In this document: positions 1 through 10,958 of the stretch, in pieces
Position numbering within the stretch: position 1 is the first letter of the stretch
Layout of the letters: every line of letters starts with the position of its first letter
Source of the DNA: Tupaia tana
Lineage: Eukaryota; Chordata; Mammalia; Scandentia; Tupaiidae
Assembly (NCBI GenBank): GCA_026018925.1
Contig: JAKSZU010000011.1
Coordinates: 4,345,985 to 4,409,984 of the forward strand
DNA: 64,000 nucleotides
Direction: 5' to 3'
The notes under the pieces: model-generated
Database searches by the model: none
What the model was told of the DNA's origin: nothing
Seen by the model: only the letters and a program-made list of their open reading frames with translations
Position numbers and translations under genes: made by a program

Positions 1-75
1 CTCTGTCTCTTTCTCTCCCTCGCTGGTGAACACATGTGCCTTATGGCAAAAACCTAAAATAAAATAAAGTAAAAA
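1..75 (+). mobile_element. SINE-M/L, 3' end only (cut by window start)
   Basis: The window opens in a pyrimidine-rich SINE body followed by the tail motif CTTATGGCAAAAACCT and an A-rich end. The head lies outside the window. Confidence 0.75.
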
Positions 76-744
76 GTGGGAAGGAAAATAAGGCAACACA
101 TGGCAAGACTAATTGAGAAAAGGAAAAATAAAAGTATAGTTATAGGGAACGGAATGGATATATAGCCGCAAAAAATGGAAAGACTGAAATACTTAGGAGC
201 TTTTATACAAATCCATAGCAACTAAGTAGAAAATCTCAAAGAAACAGATGATTTCCTAAGCCAGCACTGGACTACCACCTAACCCTACCAACGTGGAACA
301 AGAGGGCCGAACATTTCAGTGCCATGTCGGGCGGCATTATTGCAGGATTAATGAAAACCAGTATCTTTTCATTCTCCGATGGTGCACATCTAGCACATGC
401 ACTTAAGACCTGCAGGTGGCGCTGCCCCGTCTGGATTTCCTGTGGCAGACAGCGGTGGTTTAAATCTGTGAGTCTGGGAAGGAGCAAGGGACACCTGTGA
501 CTGCGCATTTGTTGAGTCCAGACACAGTAAAAACTGCTGTCATTAAACTGAGCAAGTCCCGGTTAAATGGTCCCTTCCAAATCGCCTCCCACACCCACTC
601 CCCAGTAAGAACTGCAGCACACTCACATTTGAGAATCAGAACTATGCCTGGGGCTGGTGCCACTTGACAGCTGGATTATATCCAGGGCAGAGCATTTTAT
701 TGAGATTTTACTGGACTAAAACATACTTTAAAAGAGAAAAACAA
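76..744. other. intergenic, no gene seen
   Basis: Non-repetitive-looking sequence. Short minus-strand open frames here have no recognisable protein similarity or codon pattern, and I see no RNA gene. Confidence 0.5.
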
Positions 745-949
745 AATAGGCCTGTCTTAGCCCATTTTGTGCTGCCATAACAGCAGATCACATACTGGAT
801 AATTTAGAAACTTAGCTCACAGTTCTGAAGGCTGGGAAGTTCGAGAACATGGTGCAGGCCTCTGACAAGGGCCTTTGTACTGTGCCAACCCATGGCAGAA
901 GGCAGAAGGGCAGGAGAGCATAAGGGAGCAAGAGAGAAATACATGGTTT

Positions 950-1141
950 TTTAAGAATTATTTTTTTAAGAATTATTTATTTAATTTTGTTTATTCATTC
1001 ATTTATTTTTTATTTTGACCAGAGAGAGACACAGAGAGAGAGAGGGAAAGTGAAAAAGCAAGCCACCAGGTCCAGGACTCAAACCATGATCAGCCATGTA
1101 GGAGTGTCCAGCACCCCAACCACCATGCCACCTGCTGGTCC
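950..1141 (-). mobile_element. SINE-S
   Basis: Reverse-oriented: AT-rich tail, TTTTGACCAGAGAGAGAC, then CACCATGCCACCTGCTGGTCCC at the head end. Confidence 0.85.
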
Positions 1142-1300
1142 CTATTTATTTATTTTTTTGATTTGCTATAGGGCACGTGTGTTCACCAGGGAGAGGGAGA
1201 GAGAGAGAGTATGAAAGCAAACCACCAGGTCCAGGACTTGAACCGTAATCAAACATCTGGGAGTCCAGATCCTTAACCACCATGCCACCTACTGGCCCCA
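1142..1300 (-). mobile_element. SINE, L-tail/S-body intermediate
   Basis: Begins with an L-type tail (GCTATAGGGCACGTGTG in reverse) but then runs straight into the short S-type body with no central GC-rich segment. It is an intermediate between the two families. Confidence 0.8.
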
Positions 1301-1445
1301 AATTTGCCTTTATATAACATTATTTCAATAACAAACCCTCTCCCACCATGATGACATTAATGAGGGCTCTGACCCAGTCACCTCTTATTAGGCCCCACCT
1401 CCCAAAACTGTTTCATAGAGGATTCAGTTTCCAACACAACATTAT

Positions 1446-2100
1446 TCACATGACCCAAAATGTAGAAACAACCCAAATATCCATCAATTGAGAATAAACA
1501 AAATGTGGAATTTTGTTTATTATTCAACCATAAAAAGGAATTGGAGTCTTGGTACATGCTACAAGGGGGATGAACCTCAGAAATGCACTAAATGAAAGAA
1601 GCCAGACACAAAAAGTCACATTTTTTTAGAGAGAGATTTTTGCTATCTGGTGCATGTGCTCACTAGAGAGACAGAGAGACAGAAAGTGAGAAATCACCCC
1701 CAAGGGGGATGGCCACACTGCAGTCTTTTCTCCTCTGTTCTCCTCTCAGGATCTTGGGCACACATGCATACGTACCTGGTGTGAGTTTCAAGCCATGGGG
1801 TCTGGGACTTGAACCACAGTTGACTACGTGAGAGTCTAGCAATGTAACCATTACACCATCCACTGGTCTCCAAAAAGGCACATATTGTAGGACTCCCTTC
1901 ACACTAAATGCTCAGAAGAAGCCAATCCAGAGAGACAGAGCAGATTAGCAAATGCCGAGCTGATAGAAAGAGTGGGGCTCCTGTTTGGTACACGGGTTCT
2001 TTTGGGGGTGGGGGAATGAAGTCATTCTGGATTTGCTACTGGTGAAGGTTGGACAACTTTGTGAACATACTAGAAAATAATGAATAATACATGGTAAAGG
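1446..2100 (+). mobile_element. old L1 3' end (L1M-like)
   Basis: Contains the typical mammalian L1 3' phrases ATCCATCAATTGAGAATAAA, TATTCAACCATAAAAAGGAA, GAAAGAAGCCAGACACAAAA and CAACTTTGTGAACATACTA. It is interrupted by a SINE-L at 1624-1871, whose flanks AAAAAGTCACAT and AAAAAGGCACAT are the diverged target duplication. Confidence 0.75.
1624..1871 (-). mobile_element. SINE-L (diverged)
   Basis: Reverse L tail AGAGAGATTTTTGCTATCTGG and head end CCATCCACTGGTCTCC. Inserted in the L1 3' end. Confidence 0.85.
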
Positions 2101-2356
2101 AGTGGAGCAGCCCGCGACCTAGTGGTTAAGACAGCTGAATCCCACATGGCCAACTGTGTGGTGTGAGTCCTAGACTCATCAGCTTGAGAAACATGCCAGT
2201 CCCAAAACCCTGAGAGGGGAGGGGAGTACAGTGTGGCCGTCTGGGGAATGCTTTCTCACATTCTCTCTCCCTCTCCCCCTGCCACTCCCAGTGAGTACAT
2301 GTACCCCTAGCAAATTAAAAAACAAAAACAAAAAACAAACAAACAAACAAAAAAAC
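2101..2356 (+). mobile_element. SINE-M
   Basis: Head with CCTAGTGGTTAAGACAGCTG and GAATCCCACATGGCC. Tail ends in an interrupted (AAAAAC)n tract. Confidence 0.75.
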
Positions 2357-2482
2357 AGGATGAAGAAAGAAAGGAGACAGATGGGATTGTGGCATGACCA
2401 CACCCCACTGGAGGATGCTTTCTCCCTCTCCTGTTTCTCTCCCTGGGAAACACGTGCACCCTCTGGCATACTTTGGGGGGAG
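2357..2482 (+). mobile_element. SINE-M, 5'-truncated
   Basis: Only the 3' half is present: GATTGTGGCATGACCACACC through GCACCCTCTGGCA. It directly abuts the next copy. Confidence 0.7.
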
Positions 2483-2720
2483 GGGGAAGCCAGCAGGCGG
2501 CATGGTAATTAAGGCGTTGGATCCCACATGGCCGACTCTGAGGCTTGAAAACATGCCAGGTGGGTGTGCGTGTATGCTCAAAATTCTGAGAGGAGAATGG
2601 AGGAGGAGGGATTACAGCATGGCCATCCCCTCATGGGGTAATCTCTCACTTTCTCTCTCTCTCCACCAAGTGCATGCACCCCATGGCAAAAATCTACCAA
2701 AAAAATGTAAAAAGTACAGA
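2483..2720 (+). mobile_element. SINE-M
   Basis: Head GCCAGCAGGCGGCATGG, GATCCCACATGGCCGAC, and a tail CACCCCATGGCAAAAA. Confidence 0.8.
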
Positions 2721-2737
2721 ATGTTTATAGTTGTTAT

Positions 2738-2963
2738 TTATTTTGTTTTGCTATGGGGGTCAGAGGGAGAGACAGGGAAAGTGATAAATCATCCCCCTGG
2801 AGGTATGAGCACGCCACAATCCCTTTGCCTTTATTCTCCTCTCAGGATTTTTGGCGCACACACACGTGCTTGGCATGGTTTTCAAGCCACAGGGTCCAAG
2901 ACTCGAATCCCACAGTCGGCCATGCGGAATCCAGCCACCTTCACCACTCCCCCAGCTGGCCCT
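2738..2963 (-). mobile_element. SINE-M
   Basis: Reverse tail GTTTTGCTATGGGGGTCAGA; head end ACTCCCCCAGCTGGCCCT. Confidence 0.75.
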
Positions 2964-3480
2964 GAATGTCACTATTCTTGGGTCCATGAGAGAAGAGAAC
3001 AAAAACGCAAGTCTAGTTTGATCAGCGTGCCCAGGGCTGGGTTCAGGCTGACGCCTGTGTGCACCACAACCCCTCCTCCCTCGGCCAGCGGAGCTCCCAT
3101 CCCATGCTGATAACGTGATCATGGCTCAGAAAATGAAGCCAAGGGTAATGACAAGCTGAATGACACACGGTCGTACTAACTGCCACTTCGAGGAAGGCGT
3201 GAGAAGGTGTTTGATGAGATAAGGTCCTCGGCGGAAGAATCCCGGCTGTCTGTAGAGTTAGCCTGAGCCTGTGCGCTCAGAAATGCCCAAGTATTCTTTC
3301 TCCTGCTGCTTGGGCCAAGCTGATGCAGGTGTCACATGGTGGCAGCATCGCTGCCTGGCAGGAAACCCAGGGAACAACCACAGTGTGACCTCTGGGGACC
3401 CTGACGTACCCCTGGACCTGTAGCACCCAGACTGTCCAGCTACATGAAAAGCAGGGAGCTGATGTATCACCCAGAAGCTT
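2964..3480. other. intergenic, no gene seen
   Basis: Apparently single-copy sequence without a convincing reading frame, RNA gene or recognised repeat. Confidence 0.45.
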
Positions 3481-3481
3481 T

Positions 3482-3722
3482 TCTTTTCTTCTTTAGGTTT
3501 TTGCCACAGGACACTATGAGAGACAAAGAGGGGGAAAGTGAAAAATCATTCCCCCAAAAGAGATGTTCAAGTCGCAGTCCCTTCTCCATTCTCTTCTTGG
3601 GATTTTGGGTACGCACGCACACGTGACCAGTGTGATTTCCAGACCAGCAGGTCTGGGACTTGAACTGTGGTCAACCATATAGAAGTCCAGCACCTTAACC
3701 ACCATGCCACCTGCTGGCCCCC
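3482..3722 (-). mobile_element. SINE-M/L
   Basis: Reverse tail TTTAGGTTTTTGCCACAGGA; head end CCACCATGCCACCTGCTGGC. Confidence 0.8.
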
Positions 3723-4240
3723 CACCGTTAAGCTAGTCATAGGTCATGAAACTAGGTACTGTTCATAAAGCAAAGGCTGGCTTCAGAAAGGGGGTCCCGA
3801 AACAATCCGGGCGCTTGGATTTCCACGAACTCCAGCTAATAGTTGGGTCTGACGGGAGGTTCTCACAGTCTGGAACGGTTTTCTTCGTTCGTGAATTTAG
3901 GAAGTATACAATAAAATTAAAACACATGCCCCTTCAGATTCCCCACATTCTCATGCTAGGGCACATAGAGGATGTGTGAGAGAAATGCAGCTTCCTGGCC
4001 GAGGGCCCAGAGGGAAGGTGGCACTATGGAGGGGCCTATTTTCCCCAAAATGAATGGATGAAGTCAATACACCCACAGTCCAAATGCAAACATGATTTTA
4101 TACAATAATTGGTTCACTACTTCTAAAATTCCCTCTTGAGGACAAAATATCCCAAAGATAGGGGATTGAGGGGCAGGATGAGATTTCCCCTATAGACTGT
4201 TTAAAGTACATTAAATGCTTAGGGATTTAAAACAATTTGG
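3723..4240. other. intergenic, no gene seen
   Basis: AT-balanced sequence with no recognised repeat and no convincing protein frame. A 77-codon plus-strand frame at 3746-3979 has no recognisable similarity. Confidence 0.4.
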
Positions 4241-4500
4241 GGGGCCAGCCGTGGCATGGTGGTTAAGGTGGCTGGATCCCACACAGCAGACCGCGCGGTT
4301 GCAACCCTGGACCTAACGGCCTGAGAAACATGCCAGGCACGTGTGTGTGCCCAGAACCCAGAAAGGAGGGAAAGATAGAAGAGAAGGGATTGCGGTGTGA
4401 CCACTCCCCGTGAGGGATGCTTTCTCCCTTTCTCTTTTTCTCTCCCTCTCTGGCAAGCACAAGTAACCTCTGGAAAAGAAAAAGAAATTGATATTAGTGA
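4241..4500 (+). mobile_element. SINE-M (reference copy)
   Basis: Representative of the diverged family: head GGCCAGCCGTGGCATGGTGG, then TTAAGGTGGCTGGATCCCAC, a degraded B box, GCTTGA(G)AAACATGCCAGG, the purine block GGAGGGAAAGATAGAAGAGA, and a CT-rich 3' part. The head resembles the D arm of tRNA-Ser/Leu (GTGG-TTAAGG), which is an inference. Confidence 0.8.
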
Positions 4501-4523
4501 AACTATTTTTAAAAATAGCCTGA

Positions 4524-4788
4524 GGGTCAGCAGTTGGTGTAGCAGTTTCATCACTGGACTCCAAATGACCATCCACGGTGCAAGTTCTAGACTCGGCTTG
4601 AAAATCACACTGGGCGTGTGCGTGCCCAAAATCCTGGGAGGAGAATGGAGGAGAAGGCATTGCAGCGTGGCCATCCCCCCAGAGGGGATCTCTCACTTTC
4701 CCTCTCACTGTCTCTGTCTCCGTCTCTCTTTCTCTCTCCAGCAAGCACACACACCCTAAGGCAAAAACCTCTAAAAAAAAAAAAAAAG
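4524..4788 (+). mobile_element. SINE-L/M
   Basis: Head GGGTCAGCAGTTGGTGTAGC and tail CACCCTAAGGCAAAAACCTC followed by poly(A). Confidence 0.8.
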
Positions 4789-5585
4789 AAGAACAAATGG
4801 AAAGTCAACCATGGATCCTCTCCTGCCCCCTCACTTGCCCGCCGAGCCCCACCTATGTCCCACAGCCCCCAGGGTAGCCTCAGGACAGTGGACAGCACTG
4901 AGGTGACTCCCATCCTGGGCCAGGGGGGTGCCAGCATCAGCCCCAGAGGCTGTCATCTGTGTCCTTGGTGGCAACTCCAGGGCCAGTGTCCAGCATGAAA
5001 ACCTGAGCAGTGTGTGGAGCAGGCATAGTGTCCCCCTCGTGGCCTGGGACACTGCGAGGGGCCACACAGCTGCCGACTCTGCAGTGCTCGAGCTGGGGCT
5101 GAGGCGCGCCATGGACTGGTGCAGAGAGAGCAGAGCTGCCTGGACACCCAGTTCAGCCAGGACACCCCTATGTCCACCGTGTGGCAAGGGTGGCCCTCCC
5201 CAGAGCCAAGGACAGCGACACAAGTATGGAGAGGACCATCCTGGATGGTTTTGGAACTCACAGAGCCCACTCGTTCTAGTTGCACCGGAACATCACAGCT
5301 CCCCCAAAAGACACACCTCTCTGGTGTGGGCACCCCTGCCAGGTGTCTTGGGAATGCTTTGAGAGGTGGCTTCCTGCCAGTGTATCCCTCACAGCATGGT
5401 GTCAGGCTAGCCACCCATCCTGATGGCAAAAAGGAAGCCAGAGGGTCTCGACTCCCAAGAGATGCTCTAAGGCCGAGTGGCCGAGGGCTTCCACTCAGCG
5501 GGGCTGTGACCACAGGGCTATCCCGTCTTCTTCCAGTCTCTTGGCCTCTGTTCAGGGAGAGGAAATACTCCTCTCCTTTCCTACA
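4789..5585. other. GC-rich single-copy block, no gene assigned
   Basis: About 0.8 kb of GC-rich sequence with overlapping open frames on both strands (for example plus 4928-5362 and minus 4953-5513). I recognise no domain, splice pattern or homologue. Open frames are expected by composition here. Confidence 0.35.
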
Positions 5586-5762
5586 TTTTTTTAAAGAATT
5601 ATTTTTTATCTAACTTTATTTGAATTTGACCGGAAAGGGACAGAGAGAGACCGGGGGGGGGGGGGGAGTGAGAAAGCAAGTCTCTAGGTCTGGGACTTGA
5701 ACCACGGTCAGCCGTGTGGGAGTCCAGCACCTCTAGCCACCATGTGACCTGCTGGCCACCCC
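5586..5762 (-). mobile_element. SINE-S
   Basis: AT-rich tail, TTGACCGGAAAGGGACAGAG, a run of 15 G near 5660, and a head end ATGTGACCTGCTGGCC. Confidence 0.8.
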
Positions 5763-5765
5763 TAA

Positions 5766-5997
5766 ACTTTTTTTTTTTAGGTTCTTTGCCATAGGGTGCT
5801 TGCACTCACCAGAGACAAGAGACAGAGAGGGAAAGTGAGAAATCACCCCCCTAAGGAGGATGACCACACTGCAGTCCCTTCTCCTCCATTCTCCTTCTGG
5901 GATTTTAGGCACACATACACACGACCCTAAAGCTGCTGGGTTCAGGACTCAAACTGTGGCCAGCCACGTGCCTTACCACCATGTCACCTGCTGGCCC
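5766..5997 (-). mobile_element. SINE-M/L
   Basis: Reverse tail AGGTTCTTTGCCATAGGGTG; head end CACCATGTCACCTGCTGGCC. Confidence 0.8.
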
Positions 5998-6093
5998 CTC
6001 TTTTCCTAAACTCTTAAAACTAAAGGAAGCATGTATGTGTGAACATATGTATGTGGATGTGTGTCTATATATAAACATTTTTAATATTTAAAG

Positions 6094-6329
6094 AGGTCCA
6101 GCCCGTATGACAGTGGTTAAGCTCACGCATAGGGAGCTGATTCCCACATGGCCCACCTTTGTTCAAATGTCAGCCCTGGTGACTTGAAAAACATGCAGGG
6201 CATGTGTGCATGCCCAGAATCCTGACTGGATGGAGAAACAGAGGAAAAAGGATTGTGGTGTGACCACGCCCCATTGGGGTATGCTCTCTCTGTCACACAT
6301 ATGCATCTTCTGGCAATTAAAAAAAAAGA
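6094..6329 (+). mobile_element. SINE-M
   Basis: Diverged head with ACAGTGGTTAAGCTCACGC, body GATTGTGGTGTGACCACGCC, tail TCTTCTGGCAATTAAAAAAA. Confidence 0.75.
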
Positions 6330-6332
6330 CAT

Positions 6333-6565
6333 TGGGACCAGTGGATGTCGTAGTGGTTATGTCACTGGACTCCCACATAATCGACTGTGGTTCAAGTCTC
6401 AGACATGGCAGCTTAAAATTCATGCCAGGCACATAGGCATGAGTATCCCAAATCCCAAGAGAGTGGAGGAGAGGGAATTGTGGCAATGGCCATCCTCCTG
6501 GGGGGTGATTTCTCACTTTCCATCTCTCTCTGGCAAGCGCACACACCTTATAGCAAAAGAAAAAT
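6333..6565 (+). mobile_element. SINE-L (diverged)
   Basis: Head GGGACCAGTGGATGTCGTAG, CCCACATAATCGACTGTGG, tail CCTTATAGCAAAAG. Confidence 0.8.
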
Positions 6566-6571
6566 GTTACT

Positions 6572-6776
6572 GGGGCCAGCAGGTGGCATAGTGGTATGGT
6601 AGTTAAGGACCAGGTGGTATGGTAGTTAAGGTGCTGGGCTTCCACATGGCTGACAGTGGATCAAGTCCTAGACTCGGAGGCTTGCTTTCTCACTTTCCTT
6701 CTCTGTCTCTGTCTGGTCAAATTAAAAAATAATAATGATAAATAAAATTGAATTATTTTTAAAAATTACAAAAAAG
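6572..6776 (+). mobile_element. SINE-S with duplicated head
   Basis: The promoter part carries an internal tandem duplication: CAGGTGGCATAGTGGTATGG is followed by a second ACCAGGTGGTATGGTAG before TTAAGGTGCTGG. The A-box region is therefore present twice. Tail TCTGGTCAAATTAAAAAATA. Confidence 0.8.
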
Positions 6777-6861
6777 AGTATTTGCAAAATATATAACAAT
6801 ATCCTGAACATAAATCACTCTCAAAATTAATTTATTAATATGTTCACTTATACTAATTTTT

Positions 6862-7860
6862 GTTTCTAACCAACTAAGTTTTATTTGTTGTATAAATCAA
6901 ACCACCTAACATCTTTCAGGTGAAAAAATACTAAATTTGAATAAAGATATTACAAAATGAACTAGAGCCCAATAAAAATAAGCTTTGAGGAGGGAACATA
7001 ATTCTACTCAATTAAGGCAGACATTTTTATAGAACACAGATTAGTTTATTTTTAACACCCATCATGCCTTGAATTCATAGGGAATAGGTTCCAGAAGCTC
7101 AGGCTCCTTTCCATTGGATCTCACAAAATGTGCTTCTCAGGGTGGAGCAGGCTGGGGCTTCAGTTGAACCCAGGTCCCTTTCTCTTTGGCTTCCTTCTTT
7201 TTCTGGTCATTTTCCTTCACACGTTTTAGGAAGCTCTCTCTGCTCTTAGAATGCTTAATATGCTCAATACGCACATTCGTTCTCGTGGCAAGAATCTTGC
7301 CCTTAACTTGTTTGTTCAACAATGCCAACAGCATGCTGGGTAACATTGTAGATTCTTCAGTTTTGCCATGGTCACATTTTGGGGCATTCCTTTTTTTTTT
7401 TTTTTTTTTTGGAGAGGTTTTCACTATAGGGCGCGTGCGCTCGCCAGACAGACAGAGAGAGACATAGAGACAGAAAGCGAGAAATCACCCCCCAGGGGGG
7501 ATGGTCATGCCGCAGTCCCTTCTCCTCCATTCTCCTCTCGGGATCTTGGGCACGCACACACACGTGCCCGGCGTGAGTTTTAAGCCACCGGGTCCGGGAC
7601 GCGAACCGCGGTCGACTACATGGGAGTCCAGCGACATAGCCATTATGCTAACTGCTGGTTCCCGGGGCATTCCTTTTTGAACAGTACCCATTCCCTTGAT
7701 GTCTACAGTATCACCTTTCTTGTAGATTCCAATATATGTTGCCAAAGGAACCACTCCACATTTTCTAAAAGGCCTAGAGAACATATATCAGGTGCCTCTC
7801 TTTCCCTTTGTGTTCGTCATTTTGGTTAGCTACTGGAAGACGGCAGTTCCAGACAAAAGG
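6862..7860 (-). pseudogene. RPL21: processed pseudogene of ribosomal protein L21
   Basis: The minus strand starts at an ATG at 7820-7818 and reads MTNTKGKRRGT, a stop where Arg is expected (CGA to TGA), then [18 protein letters not shown] and [12 protein letters not shown]. It is broken by a SINE-L, then continues with [40 protein letters not shown] and a stop in the RQPAPPREAHF stretch. No introns. RPL21 is a 60S large-subunit protein; this copy has two nonsense codons and a frameshift, so it is dead. An exact 17-nt direct repeat CACTTATACTAATTTTT (6845-6861 and 7861-7877) brackets the insert and fits L1 endonuclease (TTTT/AAAA junction). The bracketed insert runs about 190 nt past the expected RPL21 polyadenylation signal. 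Confidence 0.92.
7396..7663 (-). mobile_element. SINE-L inside the RPL21 pseudogene
   Basis: Young CpG-rich copy with poly(T) at the left. Target duplication GGGGCATTCCTTTTT at 7381-7395 and 7664-7678. Confidence 0.93.
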
Positions 7861-7893
7861 CACTTATACTAATTTTTAAAATCAGCATTAAAA

Positions 7894-8165
7894 GGGAACC
7901 AGCAGTTAGCGTAATGGCTATGTTGCTGGACTCCCACGTAGTCGACCGCGGTTCGCGTCTCGGACCCGGTGGCTTACAACTCACGCGGGGCGCGTTTGCG
8001 TGCGTGCCCAAGATCCCGAGAGGAGAATGGAGGAGAAGGGATTGCGGCGTGACCATCCCCCCTGGGGGGTGATTTCTCGCTTTCTGTCTCTATGTCTCTC
8101 TCTGTCTGTCTGGCGAGCGCACGCGCCCTATAGCGAAAAACCTCTCCAAAAAAAAAAAAAAAAAA
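7894..8165 (+). mobile_element. SINE-L, young
   Basis: Head GGAACCAGCAGTTAGCGTAA; tail CTATAGCGAAAAACCTCTCC plus A18. Target duplication ATCAGCATTAAAA on both sides. Confidence 0.93.
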
Positions 8166-8204
8166 ATCAGCATTAAAAAAAAAAAAAGCCTTATACATGG
8201 GCAT

Positions 8205-8675
8205 TGATTTTTTTATTATTTTTAAAATTTTTGCTAGAAGTGTATGTGCTCACTGGGGACAGAGAGAGAGACAGACACAGTGAGAGGGAAAGTGAGAAAT
8301 CACCCCTCCATGGAGGATGACTGCACCATAATCTTTTCTCTTCTGTTCTCCTCTTGGGATATTGGGCATGCACAGACACGCACCCTGCTAAGCTTTTATT
8401 TTTTCTTTTAATAATTATTTTATTTAATTTTATTCATCATTATTTTTATTTATTTATTTTTGTTAAGTTGACCAGAGAGAGACAGAGAGAAGGAAAGTGA
8501 GAAAGCAAGCTGCCAGGTCCAGGACTTGAACTGCGGTCAGTCATGTGAGAGTCCAATCACCTTAACCATCATGCCACCTGCTAAGTTTTTCAAGTTGCTG
8601 GGATCTGGGTCTCAAACTGTGTAGTCAGCCATGTGATATCCAGCCATCTTAACCACCATGCCACTGGCTGGCCCA
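8205..8675 (-). mobile_element. SINE-M, split by a SINE-S
   Basis: Tail part 8205-8391 and head part 8585-8675. The junction sequence CTGCTAAG(C/T)TTTT is duplicated around the inner SINE-S. Confidence 0.82.
8392..8584 (-). mobile_element. SINE-S nested in SINE-M
   Basis: Reverse S tail with AGTTGACCAGAGAGAGACAG; head end CATCATGCCACCTGC. Confidence 0.85.
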
Positions 8676-8704
8676 GGGCATTGACTGTAAAAGATCAAGA
8701 AGCT

Positions 8705-8955
8705 GGAACCAGCAGATGGTGTAGTAGTTAGGTTGCTTGGTCCCCACATAACCGACTGTGGTTCAAGTCCTGGACCCAGTGGCTTGAAAATCATGCCAGG
8801 TATGTGTGCTTGCAAGACCAAGATCCTAGGAAGAGAATGGAGGAGAAGGGATTGCAGCATGGCCATCCCCCTTGTAGGTGATTTCTCACTGTGTCTGTCT
8901 CTCTCTCTCCAGTGAGCACATGTGCCCTCAGGCAAAAACCTCTTTTAAAAAAATC
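8705..8955 (+). mobile_element. SINE-L/M
   Basis: Head GGAACCAGCAGATGGTGTAG, CATAACCGACTGTGGTTCAA, tail CCCTCAGGCAAAAACCTC. Confidence 0.85.
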
Positions 8956-9029
8956 AAGATGTTATTAAATAAAAAATGCAAATTGCAGAACAAAAGTTAT
9001 GGTATGATGCTATTTTATTAATTTCTTTT

Positions 9030-9541
9030 CTTAGAGATTTTTGCTAAAGGGCGCACATTCACCAGAGACAGGGAAAGACAGAAAGAGAAAAGTGAGAAAT
9101 CGGGACAAACAGGTAGCATAATGGCTGTCACTGGACTCCCATGTAGTAGACCGCAGTTCGAGTCCCGAACCCAGTGGCTTAAACTCACGCCAGGTGTGTG
9201 TGCGTGCGTGCCTAAGATCCTGAGAGGAGAATGGAGGAGAAGGAATTACGGCGTGGCCATCTCCCCCTGGGGGGTTGATTTCTCGCTTTCTGTCTTTGTC
9301 TCTGTCTTTCTGGCGAGTGCACGTGCTCTATAGCAAAAACCTCTCAAAAAAAAGAAAAGTGAGAAATCACCCCACAGGGGGCATGACGATACCTCAATCC
9401 TTTCTCTTCCATTCTCTTAGGATTTGGGGCACGCACACACATGCACCTGGTGTGAGTTTTAAGCCACCAGGTCCAGTACTTGAACTATAGTCAGCCATGT
9501 GGGAATCCAGCACCTTAACCACTATGCCACCTGCTGGCCCC
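9030..9541 (-). mobile_element. SINE-L (older), split by a young SINE-L
   Basis: Tail half 9030-9102 and head half 9354-9541 resume at the same base. AGAAAAGTGAGAAATC is duplicated at both edges of the inner element. Confidence 0.88.
9103..9353 (+). mobile_element. SINE-L nested in SINE-L
   Basis: Head GGGACAAACAGGTAGCATAA; intact GTTCGAGTCC B box; tail CTATAGCAAAAACCTCTC. Confidence 0.9.
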
Positions 9542-9824
9542 GCAATTAGTTTTTTGATGATAAAGAAAACTATATATTTTTATAAAATACTGCAATAAGA
9601 AAAGTAGGCCAGAAGGGATGCTGACGATATGAGAATATACCCATTTTACCTGTATAATTTAAAAATTTTAAAAATTGTTGGAAGAAGATTGCTCATGGCT
9701 CCTGTGAAGTAGATATTTCAGGGGACAGGAGAAATGAAGATTTTCTACTCATAATTCAGCCTCCAGCAAGCAAAGCTAGCGTGGCTGAACTTCAAGAATT
9801 TGAAAGAAACACACCATCCATCAG

Positions 9825-10927
9825 ATGACAAGAAATCACTGCCAGATCACAAGAAATATGGGAAAACGAGAAAATACCTCTCCTCCAAGGGAAAAGAGTA
9901 ACTCTCCTTCCACAAGCAGTTCAGTGAAAGTCATGGAAATGTCTGATAAGGAATTTAGAGCATTCATAATGTCGAAGCTAACAGAGATGGAAGAGAAGAG
10001 AGATAATGAACTGCTAAAGAGAAAGGAGAAAGAAGTTGACGAGTTCCAGGAGATGAGGAAATTCTTGCAAGATCTAAAAGAGGAATTACACACTTTACAA
10101 AAGACTCAAACGGAACTGCTAGAGATGAAGTCTATAATACAAGAAGTCAAAATCTCCCTTGAAAGTATTAAAAGCAGACTAGATCATTCAGAAAATAGAA
10201 TCTCAGATGTAGAAGAGAAAATGGCTGGCTTAGAAAAATCCACCAGGAAGACTGAGAAAATGGCCCAAAAATTTGAGAATGATATGCGAGAAGTACTGGA
10301 TACCATCAAACGTCCAAATATCCGGATAATTGGCATTCCAGAAGGTGAAGAGACCCATAAGGGCATTGATAATCTATTCCATGAAATCCTGCAAGAAAAC
10401 TTTCCAAACCTAGAGAGGCATTTGAAGATCCAGTCCCAGGAAATACAAAGGACCCCAAATAGAATCAACCCAAGAAGATCTTCTCCAAGACACATTATAG
10501 CCAGGTTGACCAAAACCACAGACAAAGACAAGATACTAAGATTGGCAAGAGAAAAACATCAAGTTACCTACAAAGGACATCCCATCAGGCTAACAGCAGA
10601 TCTCTCATCGGAAACAATGCGAGCGAGGAGAGAATGGGAAAATACATTCAAAGTGTTACAAGAGAAGCAATTTCTTGGGACCAGCAGTTAGCGTAATGGC
10701 TATGTCGCTGGACTCCCACGTAGTCGACCGCGGTTCGAGTCCTGGACCCGGCGGCTTAAACTCACGCCGGGTGCGTGTGCGTGCGTGTCCAAGATCCCGA
10801 GAGGAGAATGGAGGAGAAGGGATTGCGGCGTGGCCATCCCCCCTGGGGGGTGATTTCCTGCTTTCTATCTCTCTGTCTTTCTCTGTCTGTCTGGCGAGCG
10901 CATGCGCCCTATAGCAAAAACCTCTCC

Positions 10928-10958
<31 letters not shown>

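Larger units (their letters stand above)
745..1445. mobile_element. old MaLR-like LTR fragment, split by two SINEs
   Basis: Text such as TTGTGCTGCCATAACAGCA and CTCACAGTTCTGAAGGCTGG on the left, and CTTATTAGGCCCCACCTCCC on the right, resembles mammalian MaLR (MST/MLT) LTRs from memory. The SINE-S pair at 950-1300 sits between the halves. Subfamily and ends are uncertain. Confidence 0.55.

Noticed and set aside
2394..3110. 238-codon plus-strand open frame
   Set aside because: Runs across two SINE-M copies of opposite orientation; it is repeat sequence without coding signal.
4928..5613. several overlapping open frames in GC-rich DNA
   Set aside because: No recognisable domain or splice pattern, and equal openness on both strands.
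10677..10750. tRNA gene (A and B boxes)
   Set aside because: The boxes belong to SINEs: no cloverleaf acceptor stem, and a SINE body and poly(A) follow. The same applies to all B boxes in the window.
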